A stretch of 64,000 bases of DNA, taken from the NCBI GenBank assembly GCA_048264105.1, contig JBLXDJ010000003.1, forward strand, positions 62,001 through 126,000. The letters run 5' to 3'. Within the stretch, counting starts at the first letter, position 1, and every line of letters starts with the position of its first letter. A program made the position numbers and the translations under genes. The DNA is from Oceanospirillum sp048264105. Lineage in GTDB: Bacteria > Pseudomonadota > Gammaproteobacteria > Pseudomonadales > Halomonadaceae. Positions 53,282 to 62,140 of the stretch are shown here, piece after piece. The notes under the pieces were generated by a model. The model was not told the DNA's origin and ran no database searches. It saw nothing but the letters and a program-made list of their open reading frames with translations.

Positions 53282-54352
53282 CTAAGGGGGAGTAACGTTA
53301 CTGCCCTTCATCGCTCTCTCCCACTCCGTCAACAGTGCACGCCGGCTGGCCTGATCGGTATGTATCAAAAGCGGCAGCCCCAAAGGGATTGGACGCAGCA
53401 AACTGCCGGAACTCTTTCGCAGCTCACCAGCAGATGTTTCTCCGTGAACATCCTCCCGAATGGGATAAAGGCTGGAATGGTCTGCCAGCAGTTGCTGACC
53501 TTCCCGTGACAACAGAAGGTCCAGCAGCTTTTTAGCACCTTCGGGGTTGCTGGCATTTTTTGGGATAAACGCTGTTCGCATCACCAACGCGGTGTAGTCC
53601 GCCGGGAGGATAACCGAAATCGCCGGATACCGTTTAGCCCAGGCATGGGCATAAGAACCCAGCAAGTTATAAGCGATCACAATGTCACCGGCAGCCAGCG
53701 CCTTGAGCATTGATGCACTGCTGGGAAACAGCTTGGCTTCGTGGGCACCAAACGATTCCAGCATCCGACCATAGCTTGCCGATTGCTGGCTATCGTGGGA
53801 CCAGGTCAGGTACCCCACCCCCACTTTGGCGATATCAAAGGTGCCTATGCGCCCCTGAACCTGCCCCTGTTTTCTTCTGATCAGCTCCAACAGCTCAGCG
53901 CGGTTTCTGGGGAGTCTCTCGTCAGCAAGAAAGCCACTGTTCATCGCAATAACAGCCGGTTCGTAGGTAAAGCCGAAAATTTCATCCCGCCAGCGGGCCC
54001 AGGTGGGCAGGGCTTCGGTTTCCGGTGATCGGTACGGCTGAGCGTAGCCGTCATTGACCAGCCTGACCTGCAGATCCATTGCCGAGCTCAACATCAGATC
54101 CGGAGTACGCGGATAGGTATCGAGGAAATGGTGGTAGAGCACCTGGGTATTAAACTCTGTATAACGGATACGGACACCGGGGTTCTGCTTCTGGAACATC
54201 TCGAAGAAGGGTTTTATCGCCGGGTAGTCAGCGGCGCCATGAATGTTAACCACCGAACGCTGAGCTCCCACTGCGGGCATCTCTATAAACTGTTCTGCGG
54301 TTGCCGGCACACAGACCCACAACAGGGCGAAAAAGAGTGTAGCCGCTTTCAT
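53282..54352 (-). CDS. Periplasmic solute-binding protein co-encoded with TctDE-type sensor genes
   Basis: A 356-residue type-2 periplasmic binding protein (extracellular solute-binding family 1/iron-type fold). Residues 1-19 are a signal peptide (LLWVCVPATA). Typical blocks are VNIHGAADYPAIKPFFEMFQ, DLMLSSAMDLQVRLVNDG and GDIVIAYNLLGSYAHAW. No permease or ATPase gene follows. It overlaps the sensor kinase stop by one base (TGATG), so it is coupled to the two-component genes. It may present the ligand to the sensor rather than feed a transporter (inference). Confidence 0.85.
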   Translation of the reverse strand: MKAATLFFALLWVCVPATAEQFIEMPAVGAQRSVVNIHGAADYPAIKPFFEMFQKQNPGVRIRYTEFNTQVLYHHFLDTYPRTPDLMLSSAMDLQVRLVNDGYAQPYRSPETEALPTWARWRDEIFGFTYEPAVIAMNSGFLADERLPRNRAELLELIRRKQGQVQGRIGTFDIAKVGVGYLTWSHDSQQSASYGRMLESFGAHEAKLFPSSASMLKALAAGDIVIAYNLLGSYAHAWAKRYPAISVILPADYTALVMRTAFIPKNASNPEGAKKLLDLLLSREGQQLLADHSSLYPIREDVHGETSAGELRKSSGSLLRPIPLGLPLLIHTDQASRRALLTEWERAMKGSNVTPP

Positions 54353-55776
54353 CAGTTTGCCCCTCTGGCGTCAGGAAAACGGACTTCGACAACCAACCCC
54401 TGAGGGCTATTGTCTTTCAGGCTCAATAAGGCTTTATGGTGCACCGCCACCTCCCGCGCAATCGCCAACCCAAGGCCACTACCGGGCCGAGGATTATCAG
54501 GACTGCGATAGAAACGCTCAAAGACCTGCGCCTTTTCTTCATCAGGTATTCCCGGGCCTTGATCGCGCACCATCATACAAGCCCCCTTCTGATTCACACG
54601 TAAATCAACCTCGACGATATCGCCTTTCTCACTGTACTTGATGGCGTTTTCCAACAGGTTTCGGATCATCTGTTTAAGAGCAAAACTGTCGCCCTTAATC
54701 GTTACCGAAGCCTGTCCGAGATAGGCGATCTCAACCCCCTGTTGCAGCGCCGAGACCGCAACATCACGGCATACCTCAGTAATCACCTGTTCGAGCGCCA
54801 GCGGCTCCGGCGCCTGACTCTGAAAACGGTGGGCAAGATTGGCCTGGCTGAGTAATTGACTCACCGTATCGGCCAAAAGATCACTGCTTTGCACCACCCG
54901 TTGCAGCTGTTCCTGCCGCCGCAGTGGATCCTGTTCCACAAGAGCATTCTGAGCTTGTGACTTGAGTCCTGCCAGCGGGGTTCGGATCTGGTGAGCCGCT
55001 TCGCCGGTAAAGCGTTTAAGCCCGTCGAGGGTATCGCCCAGTTGCTGCATAAAGCGGTTGATCGTGGTGAGCAGCGGTTGCACTTCCAATGGCACGCGCA
55101 CCGCCAGCGGACTGAGATCAAGGGGTGAACGGGCTTCCAGACCACGGTTAAGGCGGTTTAACGGCCGCAACACCAACCAGACGCCCCCCATAATCACAAT
55201 CAGAGCGAACAGGAAAAACAGAGCAACCAACTGCAGCACCCGCCAGCTGATCTCCTCGGCCAACTCGTCCCGTGCCCGGGTAGTCTGCCCCAGCTGGATC
55301 ACCACCTCCCGGGGTCTTTCCGCCTCGGGAAGTTGCCTGACCAACACCAGGAAACGTACCTTTTCCCCGCTGTAATAATCATCATAGATACGCGGCTCTG
55401 CCCGTTCATGCACATTAATAGCGCTACCCACACGCCACCCCCGAGCATTAATCGGCAGGTCGGTGTAGCCGGTCAGAAACTGGCCGTCGGATTCAACAAT
55501 GGCATAGAACGCCCGGTCTTCGGTTGCAAGGGCCAGGGTTTCGAAAGCAGAACGGGGCAGGTCGACCACGACATCCCCCTCACGTACATGGATGCTTTCT
55601 GCGATCTGCAGAGCGGCACCTGTGAGCAGTCGGTCATAGGAAAGGCGAGCGGCTCGCTGGCCATAGGCCTGAGCACCCCAATAGGCAATGCCGGCCAGCG
55701 CCAGCAAGAGTACCAAAGACATCAGCAGTAATTGGCGTCGGAGAGAAACACCCGCGGCTTCAGTCACGGGCTTCAT
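54352..55776 (-). CDS. tctE: TctE-like sensor histidine kinase
   Basis: A 474-residue membrane kinase. The first helix is at residues 13-34 (LLLMSLVLLLALAGIAYWG). A periplasmic 2CSK_N-type domain follows (residues 40-170), then a second helix near 185-205 (LVALFFLFALIVIMGGVWLVL), a HAMP segment, and a HisKA domain with FTGEAAHQIRTPLAGLKSQ (phospho-His). The ATPase has NLLENAIKYS, DQGPGIPDEEK and GSGLGLAI motifs. It starts within the end of the response regulator gene. The regulated neighbours suggest it senses tricarboxylates such as citrate or tricarballylate. Confidence 0.88.
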   Translation of the reverse strand: MKPVTEAAGVSLRRQLLLMSLVLLLALAGIAYWGAQAYGQRAARLSYDRLLTGAALQIAESIHVREGDVVVDLPRSAFETLALATEDRAFYAIVESDGQFLTGYTDLPINARGWRVGSAINVHERAEPRIYDDYYSGEKVRFLVLVRQLPEAERPREVVIQLGQTTRARDELAEEISWRVLQLVALFFLFALIVIMGGVWLVLRPLNRLNRGLEARSPLDLSPLAVRVPLEVQPLLTTINRFMQQLGDTLDGLKRFTGEAAHQIRTPLAGLKSQAQNALVEQDPLRRQEQLQRVVQSSDLLADTVSQLLSQANLAHRFQSQAPEPLALEQVITEVCRDVAVSALQQGVEIAYLGQASVTIKGDSFALKQMIRNLLENAIKYSEKGDIVEVDLRVNQKGACMMVRDQGPGIPDEEKAQVFERFYRSPDNPRPGSGLGLAIAREVAVHHKALLSLKDNSPQGLVVEVRFPDARGAN

Positions 55777-56431
55777 CCAGCAGGTATCCCAACCCCCTCA
55801 GGGTACGAATATCCAGGTCGCTGTCTTTGAGTTTTTTTCGCAGACGCGCCACGTATGTCTCGATGGCGTTGGGACTGGGGGACTCGTCGAAACTATAGAG
55901 ATGGTCCAGAAGCTCATCCTTGCTGAGCACCCGACCGGTATGGCCGATAAAAATCTCCAACAGACGAAACTCGCGCTGCTTAAGCTCCACCGGTTCACCT
56001 GCGATAGTTACCTGGCAGGACCTTCGATCCAGCGTCAGATTGCCGTAACAGACAGCGTCCTGTGCCTGCCCCTGATTACGACGCAACAAGGCTCTGCAGC
56101 GTGCCTCCAGCTCACCAAAGTCAAACGGCTTGGTCAGATAATCATCGGCTCCAAGATCGAGTAACTGGATGCGGTCTTCCACCTGATCCCGCGCGGTAAG
56201 TATCAGCACGGGAGTCCTGTTCTCACGGGATCGCAACTTATCCAGCACCTGATCACCGTTTAAACCGGGCAGGTTGAGATCCAGGATCACCAGATCATAT
56301 TCCTGACGCCGTAAAATATCGTTGGCAGCACTACCACTGGTGACCAGATCCGAACCGTGTCCCTGTTTGGAGATCCGCTGACTGATCGCCTCTCCGAGGA
56401 CTTCATCATCCTCAACAATCAAAATTCTCAT
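55760..56431 (-). CDS. tctD: TctD-like OmpR-family response regulator
   Basis: The 223-residue regulator has a receiver domain (phospho-acceptor Asp in YDLVILDLNLPGLNG near residue 51; Lys in DDYLTKPFDF near residue 101) and a C-terminal winged helix (LKQREFRLLEIFI, RVLSKDELLDHLY, NAIETYVARLRKKL). It is first in tctD-tctE-binding protein. It is divergent from tcuA, and the shared intergenic region has one TGACAG-N5-TGACAG site, an 11-bp direct repeat as OmpR-family proteins bind. Confidence 0.9.
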   Translation of the reverse strand: MRILIVEDDEVLGEAISQRISKQGHGSDLVTSGSAANDILRRQEYDLVILDLNLPGLNGDQVLDKLRSRENRTPVLILTARDQVEDRIQLLDLGADDYLTKPFDFGELEARCRALLRRNQGQAQDAVCYGNLTLDRRSCQVTIAGEPVELKQREFRLLEIFIGHTGRVLSKDELLDHLYSFDESPSPNAIETYVARLRKKLKDSDLDIRTLRGLGYLLDEARD

Positions 56432-56523
56432 ACACCGCTTCCTTTGAACACGTCGGCCGGAAACATACTTATATTATTTACCAGCCTAGTTCAAGGCAGC
56501 GGGCGCACTATAAAGTTTCGCCG

Positions 56524-56545
56524 TGACAGGTTGCTGACAGCTTCG
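56524..56545 (+). promoter_or_regulatory. Putative TctD box 1, tcuA promoter
   Basis: TGACAGGTTGCTGACAG is an 11-bp-spaced direct repeat. Eight bases further TATACG may be the -10, so the repeat would cover the -35 region. The same motif and spacing recur at 61757 and 63284. Confidence 0.75.
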
Positions 56546-56596
56546 CACTATACGGTCTCCTCATTGTATTCAGTTGTATACACAAGAGACCAAGCA

Positions 56597-57991
56597 ATGA
56601 GTAATGATAATAAGACCTATGACCTGGTTGTCGTCGGCGGAGGTAACGCCGCCCTCTGCGCCGCCATGACCGCTGCAGAAGCGGGTGCCAGTGTACTGAT
56701 TCTGGAAGGGGCACCTAAAGCTTACCGCGGCGGCAATTCACGACACACCCGCAATTTTCGTTGTATGCACAAGGCTCCCATGGCGGTGCTCACAGACCGT
56801 TATGACGAAGAGGAATATTTCCAGGATCTGCTGAAAGTGACCGGCGGCAAGACCGACGAAAAACTGGCTCGTCTGGCAATAGGCCGCACCGAAGAGTGCT
56901 ATTCCTGGATGGAGCAACGGGGTGTGCGCTTCCAGCCATCGTTATCCGGCACCCTGTCACTGTCCCGTACCAATGCCTTTTTTATGGGCGGCGGCAAATC
57001 GCTGGTCAACGCCTATTACCGTACCGCTGACAAACTGGGGGTCGACGTCCTGTACGAAGCTCAGGTCACACACCTGCCCCGCGAAGGCAACCGTATTGTC
57101 GGTGTCGAATACACTCATCAGGGTAAGGCTCACAAACTGAGTCCTAAAGCCGTAGTGGTGGCATCAGGCGGTTTTCAGGCCGATCTGGACTGGCTCGCCC
57201 GCGCCTGGGGGCCTGCGGCGAAGAACTTTCTGATCCGGGGCACCCCCTACAACAAAGGCGTGGTACTTAAGGATCTGCTCGACCAGGGGGCGGAATCCGT
57301 CGGCGACCCGACCCAATGCCATGCCGTCGCCATCGATGGCCGCGCACCCAAGTTCGACGGCGGGATCGTGACCCGTCTGGACTGCGTACCCTTCTCGGTA
57401 GTGGTCAACAAGGATGGCAAGCGTTTTTACGATGAGGGCGAGGATGTCTGGCCCAAGCGCTACGCCATCTGGGGCCGCCTTGTCGCAGCTCAGCCCGATC
57501 AGGTGGGTCATGTCATTATCGACGCCAAATCACTGGAGCTGTTTATGCCCTCAGTGTTCCCACCGATCAAAGCAGACAGCATCGAATCTCTGGCGGAAAA
57601 ACTTAATCTGCCACCGGCCCAGCTTCGCGAAACGATCGATACCTTTAACGGCGCCTGCCGCGAGGGCAACTTTCATCCCACAGAACTGGATGGGGTCGCC
57701 ACTGAGGGACTTACACCGCCAAAAACCAACTGGGCACGCCCTATCGATACCCCACCCTACTACGGCTACAGCCTGCGTACCGGCGTCACCTTCACCTATC
57801 TGGGATTGAAAGTAGACGAAACCGCGCAAGTGCAGAGTGCGGATGGCCCGATCGAAAACCTCTGGGCTGCCGGAGAGTGCATGGCCGGATCGATCCTCGG
57901 TCAGGGCTACCTTGCCGGATTCGGCATGACTATCGGCACCGTATTCGGACGTATTGCAGGTCAGGAGGCCGCGAACTATGCAACCCATTAA
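56597..57991 (+). CDS. tcuA: Tricarballylate dehydrogenase
   Basis: A 464-residue FAD flavoprotein of the TcuA family that oxidises tricarballylate to cis-aconitate. The start is the ATG at 56597 (MSNDNKTYDLVVVGGGNAAL); the frame is open upstream without a family N-terminus. It shows the FAD-binding VVVGGGNAALCAAMTAAEAG and the RGGNSRHTRNFRC block, and the C-terminal GECMAGSILGQGYLAGFGMTIG. Electrons pass to TcuB. It overlaps tcuB by 14 bp. It could also act on related tricarboxylates. Confidence 0.9.
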   Translation: MSNDNKTYDLVVVGGGNAALCAAMTAAEAGASVLILEGAPKAYRGGNSRHTRNFRCMHKAPMAVLTDRYDEEEYFQDLLKVTGGKTDEKLARLAIGRTEECYSWMEQRGVRFQPSLSGTLSLSRTNAFFMGGGKSLVNAYYRTADKLGVDVLYEAQVTHLPREGNRIVGVEYTHQGKAHKLSPKAVVVASGGFQADLDWLARAWGPAAKNFLIRGTPYNKGVVLKDLLDQGAESVGDPTQCHAVAIDGRAPKFDGGIVTRLDCVPFSVVVNKDGKRFYDEGEDVWPKRYAIWGRLVAAQPDQVGHVIIDAKSLELFMPSVFPPIKADSIESLAEKLNLPPAQLRETIDTFNGACREGNFHPTELDGVATEGLTPPKTNWARPIDTPPYYGYSLRTGVTFTYLGLKVDETAQVQSADGPIENLWAAGECMAGSILGQGYLAGFGMTIGTVFGRIAGQEAANYATH

Positions 57992-59078
57992 TATCGTAAA
58001 CCTGGATTCAACAACGACCCCGTCCGGTGCGACGCAAGAAGCCCGCCGCCAACTGGAAATCTGTAACGCGTGCCGCTATTGCGAAAGCTATTGTTCAGTG
58101 TTCCCCGCTGTACACCGCGAACGCACTTTCACGGACGGAAACATCAAACAGCTGGCCAACCTGTGCCACAACTGTCGCGGCTGCCATTACGCCTGTCAGT
58201 ACACGGCACCTCACGAATTCGCTGTAAACCTGCCACAGGTACTGGCCGAGGTGCGCCAGCAAAGCTGGCAGGAAAATGCAGTCCCCGGTTTTCTGGCTCG
58301 CGCCTTTCACCGCAGTGGTACCGCCATCGCCATGGTCGCCATCGCCGGATTTGCGCTCTTACTGTGGGCAATCCAGTCGATCTCTGCTTCAGATGCCGAA
58401 GGGTTCTACGCCTTGCTACCCCACAACGCCATGGTCGCCATCTTTCTACCGGCCTTTGTGTTGCCCATCATCGCCATCGCCGTCAGCATACGCAGGTACT
58501 GGAAAACCATCGGTGCCAGTACGCTCCGCATGGCCGACATCTCAGGTGCATTTGGCGCCGCAGCCAAGATGAAAAATCTGGCTGGCGGTCATGGTGATGG
58601 CTGCAATTTCGAAGACGAAGACCGCTTTTCCAACGCCCGCCGTTGGTATCATCAGGCCACCATGTACGGCTTTCTCCTGTGCTTTGCCGCCACCAGCGCT
58701 GGCACCCTGATGCACTATCTGCTTGATCTTCAGGCACCTTACGACCTGATCTCCGTCCCTAAACTATTGGGGGTGACCGGGGGGATTCTGTTAAGCATCG
58801 GTACCTTAGGGCTGGCGGTATTAAAAGTCAGAGCCGAACGACATCTGGCGGATGCACGGGTATGGGGTGGTGAGATGGCCTTTATTGTGTTGCTTTTTGC
58901 CGTCAGCACCAGCGGACTGGCGCTGTACCTGCTTGCCGACAGTTCATGGTTGCCCGAACTGCTTGCTTTGCATCTGGGCACGGTACTGGCGTTCTTCCTG
59001 CTGATGCCCTTCTCCAAAATGGTTCACGGCTTCTATCGGCTCGCCGCCCTGATCCGTGATCAGCAACTGAAAAACTAA
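57978..59078 (+). CDS. tcuB: TcuB, iron-sulfur/cytochrome membrane protein reoxidising TcuA
   Basis: A 366-residue protein that takes electrons from TcuA and passes them to the membrane. The ATG at 57978 has TCAGGAGG just upstream, inside the end of tcuA. Two 4Fe-4S cysteine sets are visible near residues 31-43 (CNACRYCESYC) and 63-74 (CHNCRGCHYAC). The rest has about six membrane helices with several histidines (FHRSG, HYLLDL, HLGTVLAFF), as in the TcuB/CitB family. Known in tricarballylate use in Salmonella. Confidence 0.9.
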   Translation: MQPINIVNLDSTTTPSGATQEARRQLEICNACRYCESYCSVFPAVHRERTFTDGNIKQLANLCHNCRGCHYACQYTAPHEFAVNLPQVLAEVRQQSWQENAVPGFLARAFHRSGTAIAMVAIAGFALLLWAIQSISASDAEGFYALLPHNAMVAIFLPAFVLPIIAIAVSIRRYWKTIGASTLRMADISGAFGAAAKMKNLAGGHGDGCNFEDEDRFSNARRWYHQATMYGFLLCFAATSAGTLMHYLLDLQAPYDLISVPKLLGVTGGILLSIGTLGLAVLKVRAERHLADARVWGGEMAFIVLLFAVSTSGLALYLLADSSWLPELLALHLGTVLAFFLLMPFSKMVHGFYRLAALIRDQQLKN

Positions 59079-59086
59079 AGCGTACC

Positions 59087-59105
59087 GGGAGCTCTTTGAG
59101 CTCCC
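59087..59105 (+). terminator. Possible terminator after tcuB
   Basis: GGGAGCTC and GAGCTCCC form an 8-bp stem with a TTT loop just past the tcuB stop. The following TCTCCTTGCTTT is only a weak T-tract. Confidence 0.5.
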
Positions 59106-59164
59106 TCTCCTTGCTTTAACATAAAGAACCGTCACCCAACGATGTCCGATGAGATCCCAAGAAG

Positions 59165-59857
59165 ATGACCTCAAAGAGTCCAAACCCGTCCCGCGCCGAA
59201 CACGCTTACCAACAGCTGATCGATGCCATCCGCAACGGCCAGCTAAAACCCGGCAGCCGGATTCTGGAAACCGAGCTGGCTGAATGGCTTAATATCAGTC
59301 GAACCCCGGTGCGTGAGGCGATACACCGACTGGAATCGGAAGGGCTTATCTGTAGCGGCCCCCATCGCGGTATGGTGGTTGCCGAACTCGACTATCAGGC
59401 GATCATGGAACTCTACCAGATGCGCGAAGTGCTTGAGGCAACCGCTGCGGGACTGGCCGCAAAACACGCATCCGAGGCCGAAATATTTGCCCTGCGTGAA
59501 TTGCTGGATCAGGAGCGAAAAATGAGCGGTGACAGCGATGCTCAGGCCCGAAACAATAAAGGATTCCATAACGCCCTGTATCACGCCGCCCATAACCGTT
59601 ACCTGCTGAAATCCCTCAATGGCCTGCGCGACGCCATGACATTACTGGGGACGACCACCTATACCCTTCCCAACCGAAGCGAAACCGCTCTGGCCGAGCA
59701 CGACGCCATCGTACAAGCCATCGCATCCGGTGATGCTGTTGCCGCAGAAAATGCCGCACGGGAACATATCCGGGCCGCCCAAAGGGCGCGAATCAAGCTT
59801 ATCAATCAGGCGATTACGGATACCCATGGAGAGACAGGATTGCGGCGTCCTAACTAA
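59165..59857 (+). CDS. GntR-family (FCD) transcriptional regulator
   Basis: A 230-residue regulator with an N-terminal winged helix (AYQQLIDAIRNGQLKPGSRILE, LNISRTPVREAIHRLESEGL) and a C-terminal FCD helical ligand domain (LYQMREVLEATAAGLAA, then an HNALYHAAHN metal-histidine block). FCD regulators respond to organic acids. It lies downstream of tcuAB and may control this block or the TauE gene. It overlaps the convergent tauE-type gene by 8 bp. Confidence 0.9.
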   Translation: MTSKSPNPSRAEHAYQQLIDAIRNGQLKPGSRILETELAEWLNISRTPVREAIHRLESEGLICSGPHRGMVVAELDYQAIMELYQMREVLEATAAGLAAKHASEAEIFALRELLDQERKMSGDSDAQARNNKGFHNALYHAAHNRYLLKSLNGLRDAMTLLGTTTYTLPNRSETALAEHDAIVQAIASGDAVAAENAAREHIRAAQRARIKLINQAITDTHGETGLRRPN

Positions 59858-60575
59858 ACAGAAAGAGTTTTACCGCTGCCAACGCCGCTATGCCCCGTAT
59901 CATCCACTTGAACTGTTCAAGCCTGAGCTTGCCCACCAGCCAGCTTCCCACCAGCGCACCCAGCGCTATGCCAGGTAGGGTCAGCAGGCTGTTTTGAGTG
60001 GACTCCCACGTCAGCAGCCCCAGGGAAATAGCCAGAGGAATCTTGGCCAGATTGACGATCACAAACAGCCAGGAACGGGTACTCAGATAGGCGTTTTTTT
60101 CCAGTTTCTGTTCCATCAGGTACAGGCTGATCAGTGGCCCCGCCGTATTTGTGGTCATACTGATAAAACCGGCCAACAGCCCCGTACCCTGTGCAACCAG
60201 CGGATGACGCATAAAGTAGGCTTTGCTGTAGTCCAGCCACAAACCCAGGGCCAGCATTGCCAGAATCACGACCCCGATCATCAGCTTGAACCCGCCTGCA
60301 TCCATATCTGCCAGCAACAAGCTGCCCACTATCATGCCCAGAACCATCAGGGGGGCCATTCTGGCGATCACCTGCCAGTTGATGCTTTTTCGGTAGCAAA
60401 GCATCACCGCCAGATCAACCCAGAGGTACATCGGGATCAGAATTCCCAGCACCTCAGGTCCCGGGTACGCGATCATCAGGATTGGCAATATGAGCATGCC
60501 CATACCACCGACGGAGAATTTTGAGAAACCGGTGACCAGAGCGGCCAGGCTGAGAATAAGAAAAGTTGAGTCCAA
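59850..60575 (-). CDS. TauE/SafE-family membrane exporter
   Basis: A 241-residue polytopic protein with about seven or eight membrane helices. The TauE motifs are visible: LVTGFSKFSVGGMGMLILPIL near the N-terminus and the C-terminal GIALGALVGSWLVGKL. Family members move sulfite, sulfoacetate or other anions. It is divergent from the LysR-type gene (103-bp gap), so that regulator may control it. Substrate not predictable. Confidence 0.87.
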   Translation of the reverse strand: MDSTFLILSLAALVTGFSKFSVGGMGMLILPILMIAYPGPEVLGILIPMYLWVDLAVMLCYRKSINWQVIARMAPLMVLGMIVGSLLLADMDAGGFKLMIGVVILAMLALGLWLDYSKAYFMRHPLVAQGTGLLAGFISMTTNTAGPLISLYLMEQKLEKNAYLSTRSWLFVIVNLAKIPLAISLGLLTWESTQNSLLTLPGIALGALVGSWLVGKLRLEQFKWMIRGIAALAAVKLFLFS

Positions 60576-60678
60576 CGGGATGCCGCCATCAATTAACTAA
60601 GAAGGAGGGCTAGAATAGCGACAAGCATGAACCTAAGATAATCACATCTTTTAGTCATCCTGATTGGATATAGTTATC

Positions 60679-61563
60679 ATGACCAACGACCAGCTTCGCG
60701 CTTTTATCGCAGTGGTGGAACAGGGTAGTTTTCGTGCCGCCGCCAGCTATATCCACAAGACCCAACCCAGTATCAGCGCCGCAGTCTCTGCTCTGGAAGC
60801 CCAATTCGACTTCCGCCTGTTCAGCCGCGACAGCTACCGACCTACCCTCACCACCGAGGGCAAAGCCTTTTACCGTCAGGCTAAAGCCCTGCTGGGGCAG
60901 GTGAGCGAACTTGAGGCTCTGGGCCATCAGCTGGCTCAGGGGGCGCAACCCAGCTTGTCCATCTCCCTGAGCGCCATGTGTGCCCTCCCTCCCGGACTGG
61001 ACCGGATCAGCCGGTTTTGCGAACGTCACCCACAGTTGCAACTCAAGATAAGTACCCAGCATTTGTCAGGGGTGCTTGAACAACTGCAGCTGGAAAAAGC
61101 GGATCTGGCGATCGGCCCACACACCGGCCTGGACGATCGGTACGAGTTCGTTGAAATTACCCGTATCACCATGATCACGGTCGCCACACCAAACTTTGTC
61201 GAACCGGACGACAAATCCATGGTTTCACAGGCTCAGTTACGCGCCCGCCCCCATATTCTGTTATCGGATACGGGCTCTGCTGGCCCGTTCGACCATATCA
61301 ACGTGCTCCCCGGCGGTCAGCGCTGGTACGTCAGTGATTATCTGATGAAGAAGACGCTGCTGCTGGCGGGAATGGGCTGGGCACGCATGCCCCTGCATAT
61401 GATCGAAACCGAGCTGGCCGACAACCAGCTGGTGCCGCTGCAGGTTGAACGTTTCAACGCCTGCAACCAGGTGCCCATCTACCTGATACGCCTGCGCCAC
61501 CAACCGCTGAGTGAACTGGCCAGGGAGTTCTGGGAAGAGATGCTGCACATCGATGCGGTGTGA
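60679..61563 (+). CDS. LysR-type transcriptional regulator
   Basis: A 294-residue regulator from the ATG at 60679 (MTNDQLRAFIAVVEQGSF); the open frame begins at 60664. The N-terminal winged helix (AAASYIHKTQPSISAAVSALE) is clear and the C-terminal substrate domain has the usual two lobes (PSLSISLSAMC, HILLSDTGSAG). It is divergent from the TauE/SafE gene. The effector is unknown. Confidence 0.92.
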   Translation: MTNDQLRAFIAVVEQGSFRAAASYIHKTQPSISAAVSALEAQFDFRLFSRDSYRPTLTTEGKAFYRQAKALLGQVSELEALGHQLAQGAQPSLSISLSAMCALPPGLDRISRFCERHPQLQLKISTQHLSGVLEQLQLEKADLAIGPHTGLDDRYEFVEITRITMITVATPNFVEPDDKSMVSQAQLRARPHILLSDTGSAGPFDHINVLPGGQRWYVSDYLMKKTLLLAGMGWARMPLHMIETELADNQLVPLQVERFNACNQVPIYLIRLRHQPLSELAREFWEEMLHIDAV

Positions 61564-61756
61564 CCGCATAACCCGGTTTCATCCCCACCCGAATTCGCTT
61601 CGCCCCCCGATAACACCTGCAACCTTCAGCCCTAAGCCTTCAGCTGGCTTGGGGCAATTCACCCCATAATGCCTGTCCGGCAAATTTGAGTAATCCGTCG
61701 CACCGCTACCAGCCGTCTCTGCCCTCCATTCTTTCTGCTTCACAAAAAAATTTCGA

Positions 61757-61778
61757 TGACAGGTTGCTGACAGCTTGG
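61757..61778 (+). promoter_or_regulatory. Putative TctD box 2, promoter of the 67-residue gene
   Basis: TGACAGGTTGCTGACAG is identical to box 1 over 20 bases including the following CTT. A GATAGG at the position of the box 1 -10 follows eight bases later. The gene at 61821 starts about 45 bp downstream. Confidence 0.75.
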
Positions 61779-61820
61779 CCGGATAGGTTGTCCCCATCAC
61801 AAAAATGACGGGAGACAACC

Positions 61821-62024
61821 ATGCTTGCACAGTCACTCACCACCGCTAACACCACCCAGCAGCCCACCGACAGCCTGCGCGCAGTTCGCTCTACGCCTGA
61901 GAACAACACGCAAGCATCGCAAACCACAGCCCCACAGGAACGGGCGCTTTACAGAACCAGCCACCAGCAGGAACTGGCTTTCTATAAAGAGCTGGAGTCC
62001 GTAGCGGTCCTTAGCAACAACTGA
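61821..62024 (+). CDS. Small 67-residue protein of unknown function
   Basis: A small polar protein, rich in Thr, Gln and Asn in the first 45 residues, with a helical C-terminus (SHQQELAFYKELESVAVL). No signal peptide or membrane segment is seen. GGGAGACAACC precedes the ATG. It lies between a TctD-like box (61757) and a strong terminator (62038), so it has its own roughly 0.3-kb transcription unit. I do not recognise a family. It might be a small regulatory or chaperone-like protein, or the transcript could act as an RNA. Confidence 0.6.
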   Translation: MLAQSLTTANTTQQPTDSLRAVRSTPENNTQASQTTAPQERALYRTSHQQELAFYKELESVAVLSNN

Positions 62025-62037
62025 ATTCCCCTTTGCC

Positions 62038-62084
62038 GGCAACCCGACGACCCAACGCGCACTGATCGGGTTGCCTGCCTTTTT
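62038..62084 (+). terminator. Terminator after the 67-residue gene
   Basis: GGCAACCCGA and TCGGGTTGCC form a perfect 10-bp stem with an 18-nt loop, followed by TGCCTTTTT. It separates the small gene from the PrpF-family gene. Confidence 0.8.
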
Positions 62085-62140
62085 ACAAAACCACCGCGAC
62101 CGATCGCGAGATCAATACAACAAAAATTTCGGAGCTCACG

